Below the pieces are notes generated by a model. That model saw only the letters and a list, made by a program, of their open reading frames with translations, ran no database searches and had not been told where the DNA came from. The position numbers and the translations under genes were made by a program. Positions 30,925-40,100 of a stretch of DNA of 64,000 nt are shown here, in pieces (position 1 is the stretch's first letter; each line of letters begins with the position of its first letter). The DNA is taken from the NCBI RefSeq assembly GCF_900104035.1, contig NZ_FNIT01000013.1:1-64000 (forward strand), given 5' to 3'. This DNA is from Aureimonas jatrophae (GTDB taxonomy: Bacteria > Pseudomonadota > Alphaproteobacteria > Rhizobiales > Rhizobiaceae).

Positions 30925-30945
30925 CTTAAATCAAATCGGCTTAAG
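30925..30945. promoter_or_regulatory. CTTAA-N11-TTAAG inverted repeat between DUF3572 gene and divK
   Basis: Two TTAA half-sites at 30926-30929 and 30941-30944 form a symmetric repeat in an AT-rich stretch between divergent start codons. CtrA boxes are TTAA-N7-TTAA; the spacing here is 11, so this is not a canonical site, but it lies where a cell-cycle operator would be expected. Confidence 0.3.
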
Positions 30946-31004
30946 TCTGGAGGGCAGGTGCCGGAAATCCGGCCGACGTGGCGTCTGGCAATGAGGTATC
31001 GCGT

Positions 31005-31376
31005 ATGACCAAGACCGTCATGATCGTCGAAGACAACGAGCTCAACATGAAGCTCTTCCGGGATCTGATCGAAGCGCATGGTTACCGGACGGTTCAAACG
31101 CGCAGCGGCCTCACCGCCGTCGAGTTGGCGCGCGAGAGCCGTCCGAACCTGATCCTGATGGACATCCAGCTCCCTGAGATCTCGGGCCTGGAGGTCACGC
31201 GCCGCCTGAAGGACGATCCCGAACTCAAACCCATTCCCGTGATCGCGGTCACGGCCTTCGCCATGAAGGGCGACGAGGAGCGCATTCGGCAGGGCGGATG
31301 CGAGGCCTATATCTCGAAGCCGATCTCGGTCGTACGCTTCATCGAGACCATCAAATCCTTTCTCGGGGATCGCTGA
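31005..31376 (+). CDS. divK: Single-domain response regulator DivK
   Basis: Polarity and cell-cycle response regulator acting on the CtrA pathway. The 123-residue receiver domain has the acidic pair in [22 protein letters not shown], phosphoacceptor Asp in [13 protein letters not shown], Thr in [16 protein letters not shown] and Lys in YISKPI. ATG 31005 gives [14 protein letters not shown], the usual DivK start, and there is no output domain. The pleD gene follows after 6 nt, the standard divK-pleD operon. Confidence 0.95.
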   Translation: MTKTVMIVEDNELNMKLFRDLIEAHGYRTVQTRSGLTAVELARESRPNLILMDIQLPEISGLEVTRRLKDDPELKPIPVIAVTAFAMKGDEERIRQGGCEAYISKPISVVRFIETIKSFLGDR

Positions 31377-31382
31377 GTCGCC

Positions 31383-32741
31383 ATGACTGCCAAGGTACTC
31401 GTCGTCGACGACGTGCAGATCAATCTGCGCCTCATGGAAATCCGTCTCCAGGAGGAATACTACGAGGTCCGGACCGCCAGCAGCGGAAGCGAGGCCATTG
31501 AGATCTGCCAGGCCGAGGCGATCGACATCGTTCTCCTGGACGTCATGATGCCGGAGATCGATGGATACGAGACCTGTCGCCGGCTGAAATCCGACCCCGC
31601 GACACAGCATATCCCGGTTGTTCTCGTGACGGCTCTCGATGGAGCCGCCGATCGGGTAACCGGGCTGGAAGCCGGCGCCGACGACTTCCTGGTCAAGCCG
31701 GTCCGCGATCTGCCGTTGTTCTCGCGCATTCGCTCGCTGACGCGGCTGAAGATGCTGACCGATGAACTGCGCGTACGCGCGCAGACGACGTTGGCGATCC
31801 TGAGCGAGGACGGCTTCGTCTCGGACGTCGTCGGCACGGACGGGGCCGTCGTTCTGATCGAGGAGAACCCGCTGGAAAGCGACAGGCTCTCGCGCATGCT
31901 CCGCGGGGAACAGCGTGTCACGACGGTCAAGTCGCTCGAGGAGCTCGCGGCAATGTTGGCGTCGCAGTCGCAGCCCGATCTTGTGATCGCCGATCTGGCG
32001 AGCCGGCGACACGATGCGCTGCGCCTGTGCTCTCGTCTGCGGTCCGACGAGGCGACACGGCAACTGCCGATCCTGGTGATCGCACCGACCGATGAGGAAA
32101 AGCGGGTCGCGCGAGCGCTCGAGCTGGGCGTCAACGATTATCTCGTGCGCCCGATCGATCGGAACGAGTTGCTCGCCCGCGTCCGCACGCAGATCAAGCG
32201 TCGTCGCTACAGCGAAAATCTTCGCCGCAGCCTGCAGGAAACGATCGAGCTCGCGACGATTGATCCGCTGACCGGTCTCCATAATCGCCGGTTCCTGGAG
32301 GGGCATCTTCCCAAGGCCGTCGAGCGCTCGGCTCAAGACGGCAGGGCGCTGTCGCTCCTCGTCGTCGACATCGACCACTTCAAGCATATCAACGACCGTT
32401 TCGGCCACGATGTCGGAGACGAGGTCCTGCGCGAGTTCGCCGGGCGGTTGCGCGAGAGCCTGCGAGCGAGCGATCTGGCATGCCGGCTTGGTGGCGAGGA
32501 GTTCGTTCTCGTTCTACCGGATACGGATCCTGCGTCCGCCAACGTGATCGCCGAGCGATTGCGTCTTCTCGTTTCGACGACACCGATTGCCGTAGCCGGG
32601 GGGATCCGTCTGACGATCAGTGCCGGCTGCGCGACCCTCGGTCCGTACGATACAGACGCAACGCTTCTGAAGAGGGCCGACATGGCGGTGTATTCCGCCA
32701 AGCACAACGGTCGTAATCGCGTCGTCACCTTGGCGGCGTAG
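31383..32741 (+). CDS. pleD: Diguanylate cyclase response regulator PleD
   Basis: Makes cyclic di-GMP from GTP upon phosphorylation. The 452-residue product has a REC1 domain (phosphoacceptor in IVLLDVMMPEIDG, about residues 1-120), a degenerate REC2 (about 150-270) and a GGEEF domain (about 290-452) with intact active site RLGGEEFVLVLP. The RASD motif five residues before it is the allosteric inhibitory I-site. Together with DivK it controls polarity and the motile-to-sessile transition. Confidence 0.95.
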   Translation: MTAKVLVVDDVQINLRLMEIRLQEEYYEVRTASSGSEAIEICQAEAIDIVLLDVMMPEIDGYETCRRLKSDPATQHIPVVLVTALDGAADRVTGLEAGADDFLVKPVRDLPLFSRIRSLTRLKMLTDELRVRAQTTLAILSEDGFVSDVVGTDGAVVLIEENPLESDRLSRMLRGEQRVTTVKSLEELAAMLASQSQPDLVIADLASRRHDALRLCSRLRSDEATRQLPILVIAPTDEEKRVARALELGVNDYLVRPIDRNELLARVRTQIKRRRYSENLRRSLQETIELATIDPLTGLHNRRFLEGHLPKAVERSAQDGRALSLLVVDIDHFKHINDRFGHDVGDEVLREFAGRLRESLRASDLACRLGGEEFVLVLPDTDPASANVIAERLRLLVSTTPIAVAGGIRLTISAGCATLGPYDTDATLLKRADMAVYSAKHNGRNRVVTLAA

Positions 32742-33030
32742 CTTTTGGCGCTTGGGGTTAACCAAGCGTGAACCCGCATGTTATAAAAGATCGCGAACCG
32801 GTTGATTGCGAATCGATTCTCGGCAAGTCTTTCGGCGTGAGGGATTGCGACGGCAGGATCTAGGTCTGTCGTCCCGAGGTCCCCATGGAGTGCTCAGGTC
32901 CGCCGCATCTCCTGGGTCCCGTGGGGCGGTCGGCCGGCATGCGGTCATACGCGGTGTCCTCGTACCGCGACCGTAGCGCCGGCCGGCCACATCTCACGCC
33001 GCAGACGCTTCGCTCATAGACCTCAAGAAA
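32742..33030. other. Intergenic region after pleD with hairpin and CtrA-like site
   Basis: No supported gene between pleD and the rpmG terminator. CGCTTGG (32749-32755) and CCAAGCG (32762-32768) form a 7-bp hairpin with loop GGTTAA; it may end the pleD transcript but has no T-run. Overlapping it, TTAA-CCAAGCG-TGAAC (32758-32773) matches the CtrA box with one mismatch. The rest is GC-rich with short palindromes. Confidence 0.4.
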
Positions 33031-33055
33031 CGAAAACGCCGCCCGGTGGGCGGCG
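33031..33055 (-). terminator. Intrinsic terminator of rpmG
   Basis: CGCCGCCC (33037-33044) and GGGCGGCG (33048-33055) form a perfect 8-bp stem; read on the minus strand it is followed by TTTTCGTTTCTT. It lies 27 nt after the rpmG stop. Confidence 0.85.
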
Positions 33056-33081
33056 CATTGTCGGGCCGAAGGGCTCCGGAC

Positions 33082-33249
33082 TTACTTGATTTTGGTTTCC
33101 TTGAACTCAACGTGCTTGCGCGCGATCGGGTCGTACTTCGTCTTGGTCATCTTGTCCGTCATCGTACGGCTGTTCTTTGTCGTCACGTAGAAGAAGCCGG
33201 TGTCGGCGGTCGAGAGGAGCTTGATCTTGATCGTGGTCGCCTTGGCCAT
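33082..33249 (-). CDS. rpmG: Large ribosomal subunit protein bL33
   Basis: A 55-residue protein, [20 protein letters not shown] at its start, with the L33 pattern [29 protein letters not shown]. It lacks the zinc-binding cysteines, so it is the Cys-less form typical of alphaproteobacteria. Start ATG 33249, stop TAA 33084-33082. Monocistronic, with its own promoter and intrinsic terminator. Confidence 0.97.
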   Translation of the reverse strand: MAKATTIKIKLLSTADTGFFYVTTKNSRTMTDKMTKTKYDPIARKHVEFKETKIK

Positions 33250-33399
33250 CGGTCGTGCTCGTATCTAGATTTCGTCGGGCGTCACCGCTGCAAGAGCGGG
33301 CACCACCGGCGAATGGGTTTCAAAGGGGACGGGCATCGAACCGGCGAGCGGACCAAAGGCCCCGAGCGGCCCGGTTTTGCCGGTCCGTTCATGGCGCGG

Positions 33400-33427
33400 A
33401 CACTACTCACAGCGCATGCGAAGTCAA
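33400..33427 (-). promoter_or_regulatory. Candidate promoter of rpmG
   Basis: On the minus strand CTTGACT (TTGACT at 33427-33422) and TAGTGT (33405-33400) are separated by 16 nt. The -35 fits the alphaproteobacterial CTTGAC consensus. It would leave a leader of about 145 nt before rpmG. Confidence 0.45.
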
Positions 33428-33452
33428 GAGGTTCGCCGTCAGGCCGAGTCCA

Positions 33453-33896
33453 TCAATGATCGTGGGACGGCTCACTTCCGCCAAAACCGTGCATCCGCAG
33501 AGCCCATTGCAGACCGATCGTTCCGCCCTTGAGCGGTCTGAGGAGAGCGAGCGAGAGAAGAAGGGTCGCTGGTACCCAGATCGCCAGATGGGCCCAGAGT
33601 GGAAGTGATGTCACCTCCTCGACACCCATGAAGAGCGCCACGACAAGGTGCCCGACGATGAAGACAGTTAGATAAGGGGGAAGGTCGTCGGCTCGGTGAT
33701 GCTGCATGACCTCACCACACACCGCGCAGCTATCGACGCTCCGCAGAAATCCGGCGAACAGTTTGCCTTCGCCACATTTCGGGCAGCGCATCAGCAGGCC
33801 CCGTCCGATGGACCGCCAGAGGGGGCGGATCGCGATGTCCCGCAGACTCGTCTCGTCGGAGGCTTCGAATGCGAGGCCTTTGGGTTGCATCGTCAT
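33453..33896 (-). CDS. DUF983 family membrane protein
   Basis: A 147-residue protein with a zinc-ribbon-like pair of CxxC motifs (MRCPKCGEG about residue 38, DSCAVCGEV about residue 57) followed by the family HHRADDLPPYLTVFIVGHLVV segment and two hydrophobic helices. DUF983 has no firmly established role; some members are linked to cytochrome oxidase assembly neighbourhoods. ATG 33896 overlaps the rnr stop by 4 nt, so it is coupled to rnr. Confidence 0.85.
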   Translation of the reverse strand: MTMQPKGLAFEASDETSLRDIAIRPLWRSIGRGLLMRCPKCGEGKLFAGFLRSVDSCAVCGEVMQHHRADDLPPYLTVFIVGHLVVALFMGVEEVTSLPLWAHLAIWVPATLLLSLALLRPLKGGTIGLQWALRMHGFGGSEPSHDH

Positions 33897-36154
33897 CGTC
33901 TCTTCCTGACCCGTCCGGCCACGTTCTTCGGCGGTCCGCGACGATGTCCACGGCGCAGGTTGCTTTTGTGGAACGACGCGTTGCCGCCGGGTAGCTTGCG
34001 TGGTTCAGTCAGCATCTCGAAGCGCATCGAGCCCGCCAAGGGTTGCGCTTCTACGAGCCGCACACGAACCGTATCGCCCAAACGGAAGCCGAGACCCGAG
34101 CGTTCCCCGACCAATGCGTGGCCGGCTTCGTCGAAGCGAAAGTAGTCCGACCCAAGCGTCGAGACCGGAACGAATCCGTCGGCGCCGAAGGCCGGCAGCT
34201 GGACGAACAGTCCGGATTTCGTGACACCTTGGATCTTGCCGTCGAACTCCGCTCCGATCTGATCCGCCAGGTGATGGGCGATCAGGCGGTCGACCGTGTC
34301 GCGCTCTGCCGCCATGGCGCGCCGTTCGGCTCGGCTGATCTCCTCGGCGGTCTCGTCGAGCACCGCTTCTTCCTCGCGCGTCAGTCCGCCGGGACCGAGT
34401 TCGAGAGCCAGAACCAGCGCCCGATGTACGACCAGGTCCGCATAGCGACGGATCGGCGAGGTGAAGTGGGCGTAACGCTGCAGGTTCAGCCCGAAATGCC
34501 CGATATTGTCGGGTGAATAAACCGCCTGACTCTGCGAGCGGAGAACCACTTCGTTGACGAGGCTCTCGTGCTCTGTTCCCTTCACGGTGTGCAGAAGGCC
34601 GTTGAAATGGCTGGGCTTGAGCGCGCCGCTCTTGGCAAGGGGCAGTTCCAGCGTACGCAGGAAATCGCGAAGTGCCTCGAGCCGAGCGAGTGACGGGGCG
34701 TCATGGGCGCGATAGATCAGCGCTTGCCGATGCCGCTCCAGCTCCTCGGCTGCCGCAACGTTGGCCTGGATCATGAACTCTTCGATCAGGCGATGAGCAT
34801 CCAGACGGTCGGGAACGACGACCCGGTCGACCCGTCCCGCCTCGTTCAGGATGATCTTGCGCTCAGGCAGGTCGAGATCGAGTGGCTGCCGACGCTCCCG
34901 GGCGGCGGAGAGCTTGGCATACGCCGACCATAAAGGACGAAGCACCGTCTCGATGAGACTCGGATCGACTTCGTTCGGAAGCCCGTCGATAGCGGCCTGT
35001 GCCTGCTCGTAGGCGAGCTTGGCATGGCTGCGCATCATGATGCGATGGAAGGAATGACGGCGCTTGTCGCCCCTGACATCGAAGACGAGGCGGACGGCCA
35101 GCGCGGGACGGTCCACCTCGGGCCGAAGCGAGCAAAGATCGTTGGAGATCCTCTCGGGCAGCATGGGGACGACGCGGTCCGGAAAATACACCGAGTTTCC
35201 GCGCAGCTTCGCCTCGCGGTCCAGCGCCGTGCCCGGTCTGACGTACCAGGATACATCGGCGATCGCGACGGTCGCGACGATGCCGCCCGGATTGGCCGGA
35301 TCGTCGTCGAGCCGCGCGTGAACGGCATCGTCGTGATCCTTCGCATCGCGCGGATCGATCGTGACGAGTGAGAGATCCCGCCAGTCCTCCCGGTCGTCCA
35401 TCGTCGCCGCGCCGGCGGCTTCGGCTTCCGTCAGAACCGATTTCGGAAATACATGGGGGATGGAATGGGCGTGCAGAGCGATCGTGGTGATCGCCCGCTC
35501 GGTTCGCATGGAACCGATGACGGCGACAACCGAGCCCGTGGGCAGGCCGGCCCGAAAGCGGGTGCTCGGTTCGATCTCGACGAGATCGCCATCCTGGGCG
35601 TCCATCGTGTCGCCTGGCCCGACCGCGTATTCCAGCTGTCGTCGCTCGACGGGGTCGACCCGGCCGCCTCCGCCCGGCTGGTTGCGGAAGACGCCGATCA
35701 CCCGCGCGCGCTGACGCTCGAGCACCCGGATCACGGTTGCAACCGGACCCACTTCCGCCTCGTAGTCGAGCTTCGCTAGAACGCGCTCGCCCACGCCTGC
35801 CGTTCGACCGGTCTCCTGTCGCACCCTGAAGCGCGGGCGTTCGACGATCTCGCTCTCCCATGCGACCGGATCGGCAAGAAGACCGCCCTCGTCGTCGCGT
35901 GCACGGATCTCGAGGACCGCGACACTCGGCAGGAGGTCGGGCTGCGAATAGCGCTTACGGCCTCCAGCCAGAACACCCTCCGCCTGGAGTTCCGCGAGAA
36001 TATCCTTGAGGAGCAGTCGGGCGTCGCCCTTTACACCGAACGCCTTGGCCAGGTCACGCTTGGTCGCCCGGTCCGGGTGATCGGCAATGAAACGAAGGAC
36101 CGCTTCGCGGCTGAGCGTATCGACGCCGTCACGGGTTGTCCCTCGTTTCGACAT
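33893..36154 (-). CDS. rnr: Ribonuclease R
   Basis: Processive 3'-5' exoribonuclease that degrades structured RNA. The 753-residue product from ATG 36154 (MSKRGTTRDGVDTL) has an N-terminal winged-helix segment (about residues 10-80), cold-shock domains, the RNB catalytic domain with the Asp cluster TIDPRDAKDHDDAVHA, FTSPIRRYADLVVHR, and a C-terminal S1 domain (GKIQGVTKSGLFVQLPAFGADGFVP) with a basic tail. The long upstream extension to 37039 is antisense-frame shadow of topA. It starts 2 nt after the topA stop. Confidence 0.95.
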   Translation of the reverse strand: MSKRGTTRDGVDTLSREAVLRFIADHPDRATKRDLAKAFGVKGDARLLLKDILAELQAEGVLAGGRKRYSQPDLLPSVAVLEIRARDDEGGLLADPVAWESEIVERPRFRVRQETGRTAGVGERVLAKLDYEAEVGPVATVIRVLERQRARVIGVFRNQPGGGGRVDPVERRQLEYAVGPGDTMDAQDGDLVEIEPSTRFRAGLPTGSVVAVIGSMRTERAITTIALHAHSIPHVFPKSVLTEAEAAGAATMDDREDWRDLSLVTIDPRDAKDHDDAVHARLDDDPANPGGIVATVAIADVSWYVRPGTALDREAKLRGNSVYFPDRVVPMLPERISNDLCSLRPEVDRPALAVRLVFDVRGDKRRHSFHRIMMRSHAKLAYEQAQAAIDGLPNEVDPSLIETVLRPLWSAYAKLSAARERRQPLDLDLPERKIILNEAGRVDRVVVPDRLDAHRLIEEFMIQANVAAAEELERHRQALIYRAHDAPSLARLEALRDFLRTLELPLAKSGALKPSHFNGLLHTVKGTEHESLVNEVVLRSQSQAVYSPDNIGHFGLNLQRYAHFTSPIRRYADLVVHRALVLALELGPGGLTREEEAVLDETAEEISRAERRAMAAERDTVDRLIAHHLADQIGAEFDGKIQGVTKSGLFVQLPAFGADGFVPVSTLGSDYFRFDEAGHALVGERSGLGFRLGDTVRVRLVEAQPLAGSMRFEMLTEPRKLPGGNASFHKSNLRRGHRRGPPKNVAGRVRKRR

Positions 36155-36156
36155 GG

Positions 36157-38880
36157 CTACGATGCCTTTGCCTTGGCGCGGGGACCTTTGACCAGTTCGG
36201 TCTTGGGAGCCGCGCGGGGAGGCGGTGCCGCCTCTGCCTTTGGTGTCTTGGCCGTCGCCCGCTTGGCGGGCGGCTTCTTGTCCGGCGCCGCCGTCTTCGA
36301 CGCAGATGCCTTCTTGGCAGGCTTCTTCGGTGCCTTGCCGGTCTTCTCCGCACGCTCGTTCAGAAGCTGGATCGCCTCCTCCAGGGTCACGGAGGTCGGG
36401 TCCTTGGATTTGGGGAGCGTTGCGTTGACCTTGCCGGCATTGACGTAGGGACCGAAACGCCCTTCGCGAACGGTGATCGGTCCGCCGATATCGGGATGAT
36501 CGCCGAGCGTCGCGATGGCAGCCGGCGTCGATCGCGAGCGCCCGCCGCGCTCCTTCTTCTCGGCGATCACCGTGACCGCGCGGTTGAGACCGATTGTTAG
36601 AACGTCTTCGATCGTTTCCAGATTGGCGTAGGCTCCGTCGTGCTGGAGGAACGGTCCGTAGCGCCCCAAGCCGGCCAGGATCGGCTTGCCGGACTCGGGG
36701 TGGATGCCGACTTCGCGCGGGAGCGACAGAAGCTGCACCGCCTTCTCCAGATCGATATCCGCGACGAGCCAGCCCTTGGGCAACGAGGAACGCTTGGCCT
36801 CCTTGCCCTCGCCACGCTGTACGTAGGGACCGAAGCGACCCGCACGCAGCGTGACGCTCTCGCCGGTCGCCTCGTCGACGCCGAGTTCGCGCGGTTCGTT
36901 GAGACCGCCGTCGCCCTCCGTTCCTTCGGCCTGGAGATTGGTGCCGAGCTGCCGCGTGTAGCCGCACTCGGGGTAGTTCGAACACCCAACGAAGGCGCCG
37001 AACTTGCCGAGCTTGAGGCTCAGGCGTCCCTGGTTGCAACGCGGACAGACGCGAGGATCCGATCCGTCGCCACGGTCCGGGAAGGCGAGGGGAGCCAGTT
37101 CCTCGTTCAACGCGTCGAGTACGTCGGTGACGCGCAGCTCCTTCGTTGAGTCGATCTGAGCCGAGAAGTCGCGCCAGAAGTCGCGCAGAACGTCCTTCCA
37201 GGCGAGCTCGCCGGCCGAGATGCCGTCGAGCTTGCCTTCGAGATCTGCCGTGAAATCGTACTCGACGTAGCGTTCGAAGAAGTTGTGGAGGAACGCCGTC
37301 ACCAGCCGACCCTTGGAGTCGGGCAGGAGCTTACGGTTCTCCTGCACGATGTACTGCCGATCCTGAAGCGTCTGCACCGTCGCCGTATAGGTAGACGGAC
37401 GTCCGATACCGAGCTCCTCCATCTTCTTGATCAGCGAGGCTTCCGAGTAGCGCGGCGGCGGCTCGGTGAAATGCTGGGTCGTCGTGACAGCCTTGCGATC
37501 CAAGCGTTCGTCGCGCCGGATTTCGGGCAGACGCGCCGAGTCTTCGTCTTCCTCCGCCTGATCGGCCTGCGTCTTGGAGTCGTCGCGATGATCCTGATAC
37601 GCCGCGATGAAACCGTCGAAGCGCACGACAGAACCCGTCGCGCGCAGCTGAGCGGTCCGCCCTGCGTTCTCGGCGCGGATCTCCGCGGTTGTCCGCTCGA
37701 ACTCGGCGGACGCCATCTGGCTCGCGATCGCGCGCTTCCAGATCAGATCGTAGAGCCGAGCCTGATCGCGATCGAGGAAGCGCTCCATGTCTTTCGGATG
37801 CCGATCGAAGCTCGTCGGTCGAATCGCTTCGTGCGCTTCCTGGGCGTTCTTCGCCTTCGTGGAATAGAAGCGCGCCTTTTCAGGGACATAACGCGCGCCA
37901 AAGGTGCCGCCGATGGTCACGCGGGCGGCGTCGATCGCCTCACCGGCCATCTGGACGCCGTCGGTTCGCATATAGGTGATGAGACCGACCGTCTCGCCGC
38001 CGACATCCATGCCTTCGTAGAGGCGCTGCGCGATCTGCATCGTCCGCGCCGCACCGAAGCCGAGCTTCGCCGAGGCCGCTTGCTGAAGCGTCGAGGTCGT
38101 GAAAGGCGGGCTCGGATTGCGCTTGGCAGGCTTGGCCTCGACGCTTTGGACCGTGAAGGCGGCACCGTTCAGCATGTCGCGCATGGCAAAGGCACGCGCC
38201 TCGTTGCCGATCGACAGGCGCTGGAGCTTCTCGCCGTCGAACGCCGTCAGGCGTGCGTCGAACTGGTCGCCTCGTGGCGTCGCCAGACGCGCGACGATTT
38301 GCCAGTACTCGTCCGTCTGGAAGCGCTCGATCTCCGCCTCGCGGTCGCAGACGAGACGCAAGGCGACCGATTGCACGCGCCCCGCCGAACGAGCGCCCGG
38401 CAGCTTGCGCCAGAGGACCGGCGAGAGGTTGAAGCCGACGAGGTAGTCGAGCGCACGACGGGCGAGGTAGGCGTCAACGAGCGGTGCGTCGATCTCGCGC
38501 GGATTGGCGATCGCCTCGAGGATCGCCTTCTTGGTGATGGCGTTGAAGGCCACACGGCGGACCGGCTTGTCCTTGATCACCTTCTTCTGGCGCAACACGT
38601 CCAGAACGTGCCAGGAAATTGCCTCGCCCTCGCGATCGGGGTCGGTCGCGAGGATCAGCGCATCGGCGCTCTTCATGGCTTGCGCGATCTCGGACAAGCG
38701 TTTCGACGAGGGACCGTCCACCGCCCAGTCCATCGCGAAGTCGTCGTCGGGACGCACGGAGCCGTCCTTGGCCGGCAGGTCGCGCACGTGACCGAAGGAG
38801 GCCAGCACCTTGTAGTTGCTGCCGAGATACTTGTTGATCGTCTTCGCTTTGGCAGGCGACTCGACGATGACGAGTTCCAT
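36157..38880 (-). CDS. topA: DNA topoisomerase I
   Basis: Type IA topoisomerase relaxing negative supercoils. The 907-residue product from ATG 38880 (MELVIVESPAKAKTI) has the Toprim domain (DPDREGEAISWH), the catalytic tyrosine in LITYMRTDGV, a four-Cys zinc ribbon (CPRCNQGRLSL then GCSNYPECGY), two or three further degenerate topo C-terminal repeats (FGPYVQRGEG, YGPFLQHDGA, FGPYVNAGKV) and a Lys/Ala/Pro-rich tail. An in-frame start 21 codons upstream at 38943 is less likely. Operon order dprA-topA-rnr. Confidence 0.95.
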   Translation of the reverse strand: MELVIVESPAKAKTINKYLGSNYKVLASFGHVRDLPAKDGSVRPDDDFAMDWAVDGPSSKRLSEIAQAMKSADALILATDPDREGEAISWHVLDVLRQKKVIKDKPVRRVAFNAITKKAILEAIANPREIDAPLVDAYLARRALDYLVGFNLSPVLWRKLPGARSAGRVQSVALRLVCDREAEIERFQTDEYWQIVARLATPRGDQFDARLTAFDGEKLQRLSIGNEARAFAMRDMLNGAAFTVQSVEAKPAKRNPSPPFTTSTLQQAASAKLGFGAARTMQIAQRLYEGMDVGGETVGLITYMRTDGVQMAGEAIDAARVTIGGTFGARYVPEKARFYSTKAKNAQEAHEAIRPTSFDRHPKDMERFLDRDQARLYDLIWKRAIASQMASAEFERTTAEIRAENAGRTAQLRATGSVVRFDGFIAAYQDHRDDSKTQADQAEEDEDSARLPEIRRDERLDRKAVTTTQHFTEPPPRYSEASLIKKMEELGIGRPSTYTATVQTLQDRQYIVQENRKLLPDSKGRLVTAFLHNFFERYVEYDFTADLEGKLDGISAGELAWKDVLRDFWRDFSAQIDSTKELRVTDVLDALNEELAPLAFPDRGDGSDPRVCPRCNQGRLSLKLGKFGAFVGCSNYPECGYTRQLGTNLQAEGTEGDGGLNEPRELGVDEATGESVTLRAGRFGPYVQRGEGKEAKRSSLPKGWLVADIDLEKAVQLLSLPREVGIHPESGKPILAGLGRYGPFLQHDGAYANLETIEDVLTIGLNRAVTVIAEKKERGGRSRSTPAAIATLGDHPDIGGPITVREGRFGPYVNAGKVNATLPKSKDPTSVTLEEAIQLLNERAEKTGKAPKKPAKKASASKTAAPDKKPPAKRATAKTPKAEAAPPPRAAPKTELVKGPRAKAKAS

Positions 38881-38991
38881 GTGAGCCTGGATCCTGGGAG
38901 AAGGGGATCGTGGGGGCGGTCCCCTCGAATGTCGTTCGTTCACATGGACAGTGGCGGGACGCCGGTCAACCCCGAGCGGAATGGCCGGTGC

Positions 38992-40071
38992 TCAACGAGA
39001 GAGCGAGACGTTGCCGCCGGGATGCCGTTCCAGGCGACCTGCCAGTTCCAGTTCGATGAGAACGAGCTGAAGCGTCGCGGTGTCGACCTCCGCATGCGCG
39101 AGAATGTCGTCGGGCGCGGCAGGTGCGACGCCAAGCGCCTGCACGATCCGGTCCCGGTCCGACTGCGGGGCGTCGAACACAGGCGATGCCGCCGGCTCCG
39201 GTTCGGCCATCCGCAGCGGCGTGCGCATCAACGGCGCCAACTCGTCGAGAAGGTCCTGGGGCTCCAAGGCGAAACTCGCGCCATCCTTCAAAAGCGCGTT
39301 GGTACCTGCGGCTCGCGGTTCGAGCGGGGAACCTGGCACCGCGAAAACGAGACGCCCCATCTCGCCGGCGAGCCGCGCGGAGATCAACGACCCCGATCGT
39401 TTCGCCGCTTCGACCACGAGCACGGCGAGCGACAAGCCGACGACAATACGATTGCGCCGGGGGAAGTCGACGGCGCGCGGCTCCCACCCGAAGGGCATCT
39501 CTGTCACGAGGCAACCGCCATGGTCGACGACGGCCCGCATGAGCGGCCGATTCTCGTCGGGGTAGGGTTTGTCCAAGCCGCCAGCAAAGACACCCACCGT
39601 TCCCGTATCGAGGCTGGCGCGATGGGCGGACGTATCGATCCCTCGCGCCAAGCCGGAAACGATCGTGCAACCGGACGCGCCGAGGGACGCCGCAAAGGTT
39701 TCGGCCAGGCGTGCACCCGCGGCCGACGATTTGCGCGATCCGACGATTGCGACCGGTGTGCGAGCGGTGATCGCAGGCTCACCCATCACCGCCAGAAGGG
39801 GCGGCGCCGCATCGGCGGCGCGCAACGTTTGGGGGTAGAGCGGATCGTCGAGGTCCAGAAACCAGGCGCCCATTCGCTCGGCGACACGAAGCTCCGCTTC
39901 CGCAGCGTCGGATGGATAGGGAACGATCGGTCGTCTCGCACCGCCCCGCATCGCCAGATCCGGTAACGCCTGCAACGCGGCGCTCGGATCCCCGAAGCGG
40001 GAAACCAGATGCCGGAACGTGATCGGCCCGACGTTTTCCGAGCGGATCAGGCGGATCCAGTCCAGCAGCAC
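38992..40071 (-). CDS. dprA: DNA-processing protein DprA
   Basis: Binds incoming single-stranded DNA and loads RecA during transformation. The product of about 359 residues has an N-terminal SAM-like region, the Rossmann-like DprA core (VAIVGSRKSSAAGARLAE, IVSGLARGIDTSAH, FPRRNRIVVGLS) and a C-terminal winged helix (ILAHAEVDTATLQLVLIELELAGRLE). No ATG precedes the conserved WIRLIRSENVGP; GTG 40071 is the best start. It lies 29 nt after plsY and 111 nt before topA. Confidence 0.9.
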   Translation of the reverse strand: MLLDWIRLIRSENVGPITFRHLVSRFGDPSAALQALPDLAMRGGARRPIVPYPSDAAEAELRVAERMGAWFLDLDDPLYPQTLRAADAAPPLLAVMGEPAITARTPVAIVGSRKSSAAGARLAETFAASLGASGCTIVSGLARGIDTSAHRASLDTGTVGVFAGGLDKPYPDENRPLMRAVVDHGGCLVTEMPFGWEPRAVDFPRRNRIVVGLSLAVLVVEAAKRSGSLISARLAGEMGRLVFAVPGSPLEPRAAGTNALLKDGASFALEPQDLLDELAPLMRTPLRMAEPEPAASPVFDAPQSDRDRIVQALGVAPAAPDDILAHAEVDTATLQLVLIELELAGRLERHPGGNVSLSR

Positions 40072-40100
40072 TTTATTGCCAAGCCGCGATCGCCCTGGGC

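Noticed and set aside
30888-32408. Upstream extension of the DUF3572 frame across pleD
   Set aside because: The frame is open by chance opposite pleD; the DUF3572 family begins at the ATG at 30887.
37285-39966. 893-codon plus-strand frame opposite topA and dprA
   Set aside because: Antisense shadow crossing two recognised genes; no family motifs.
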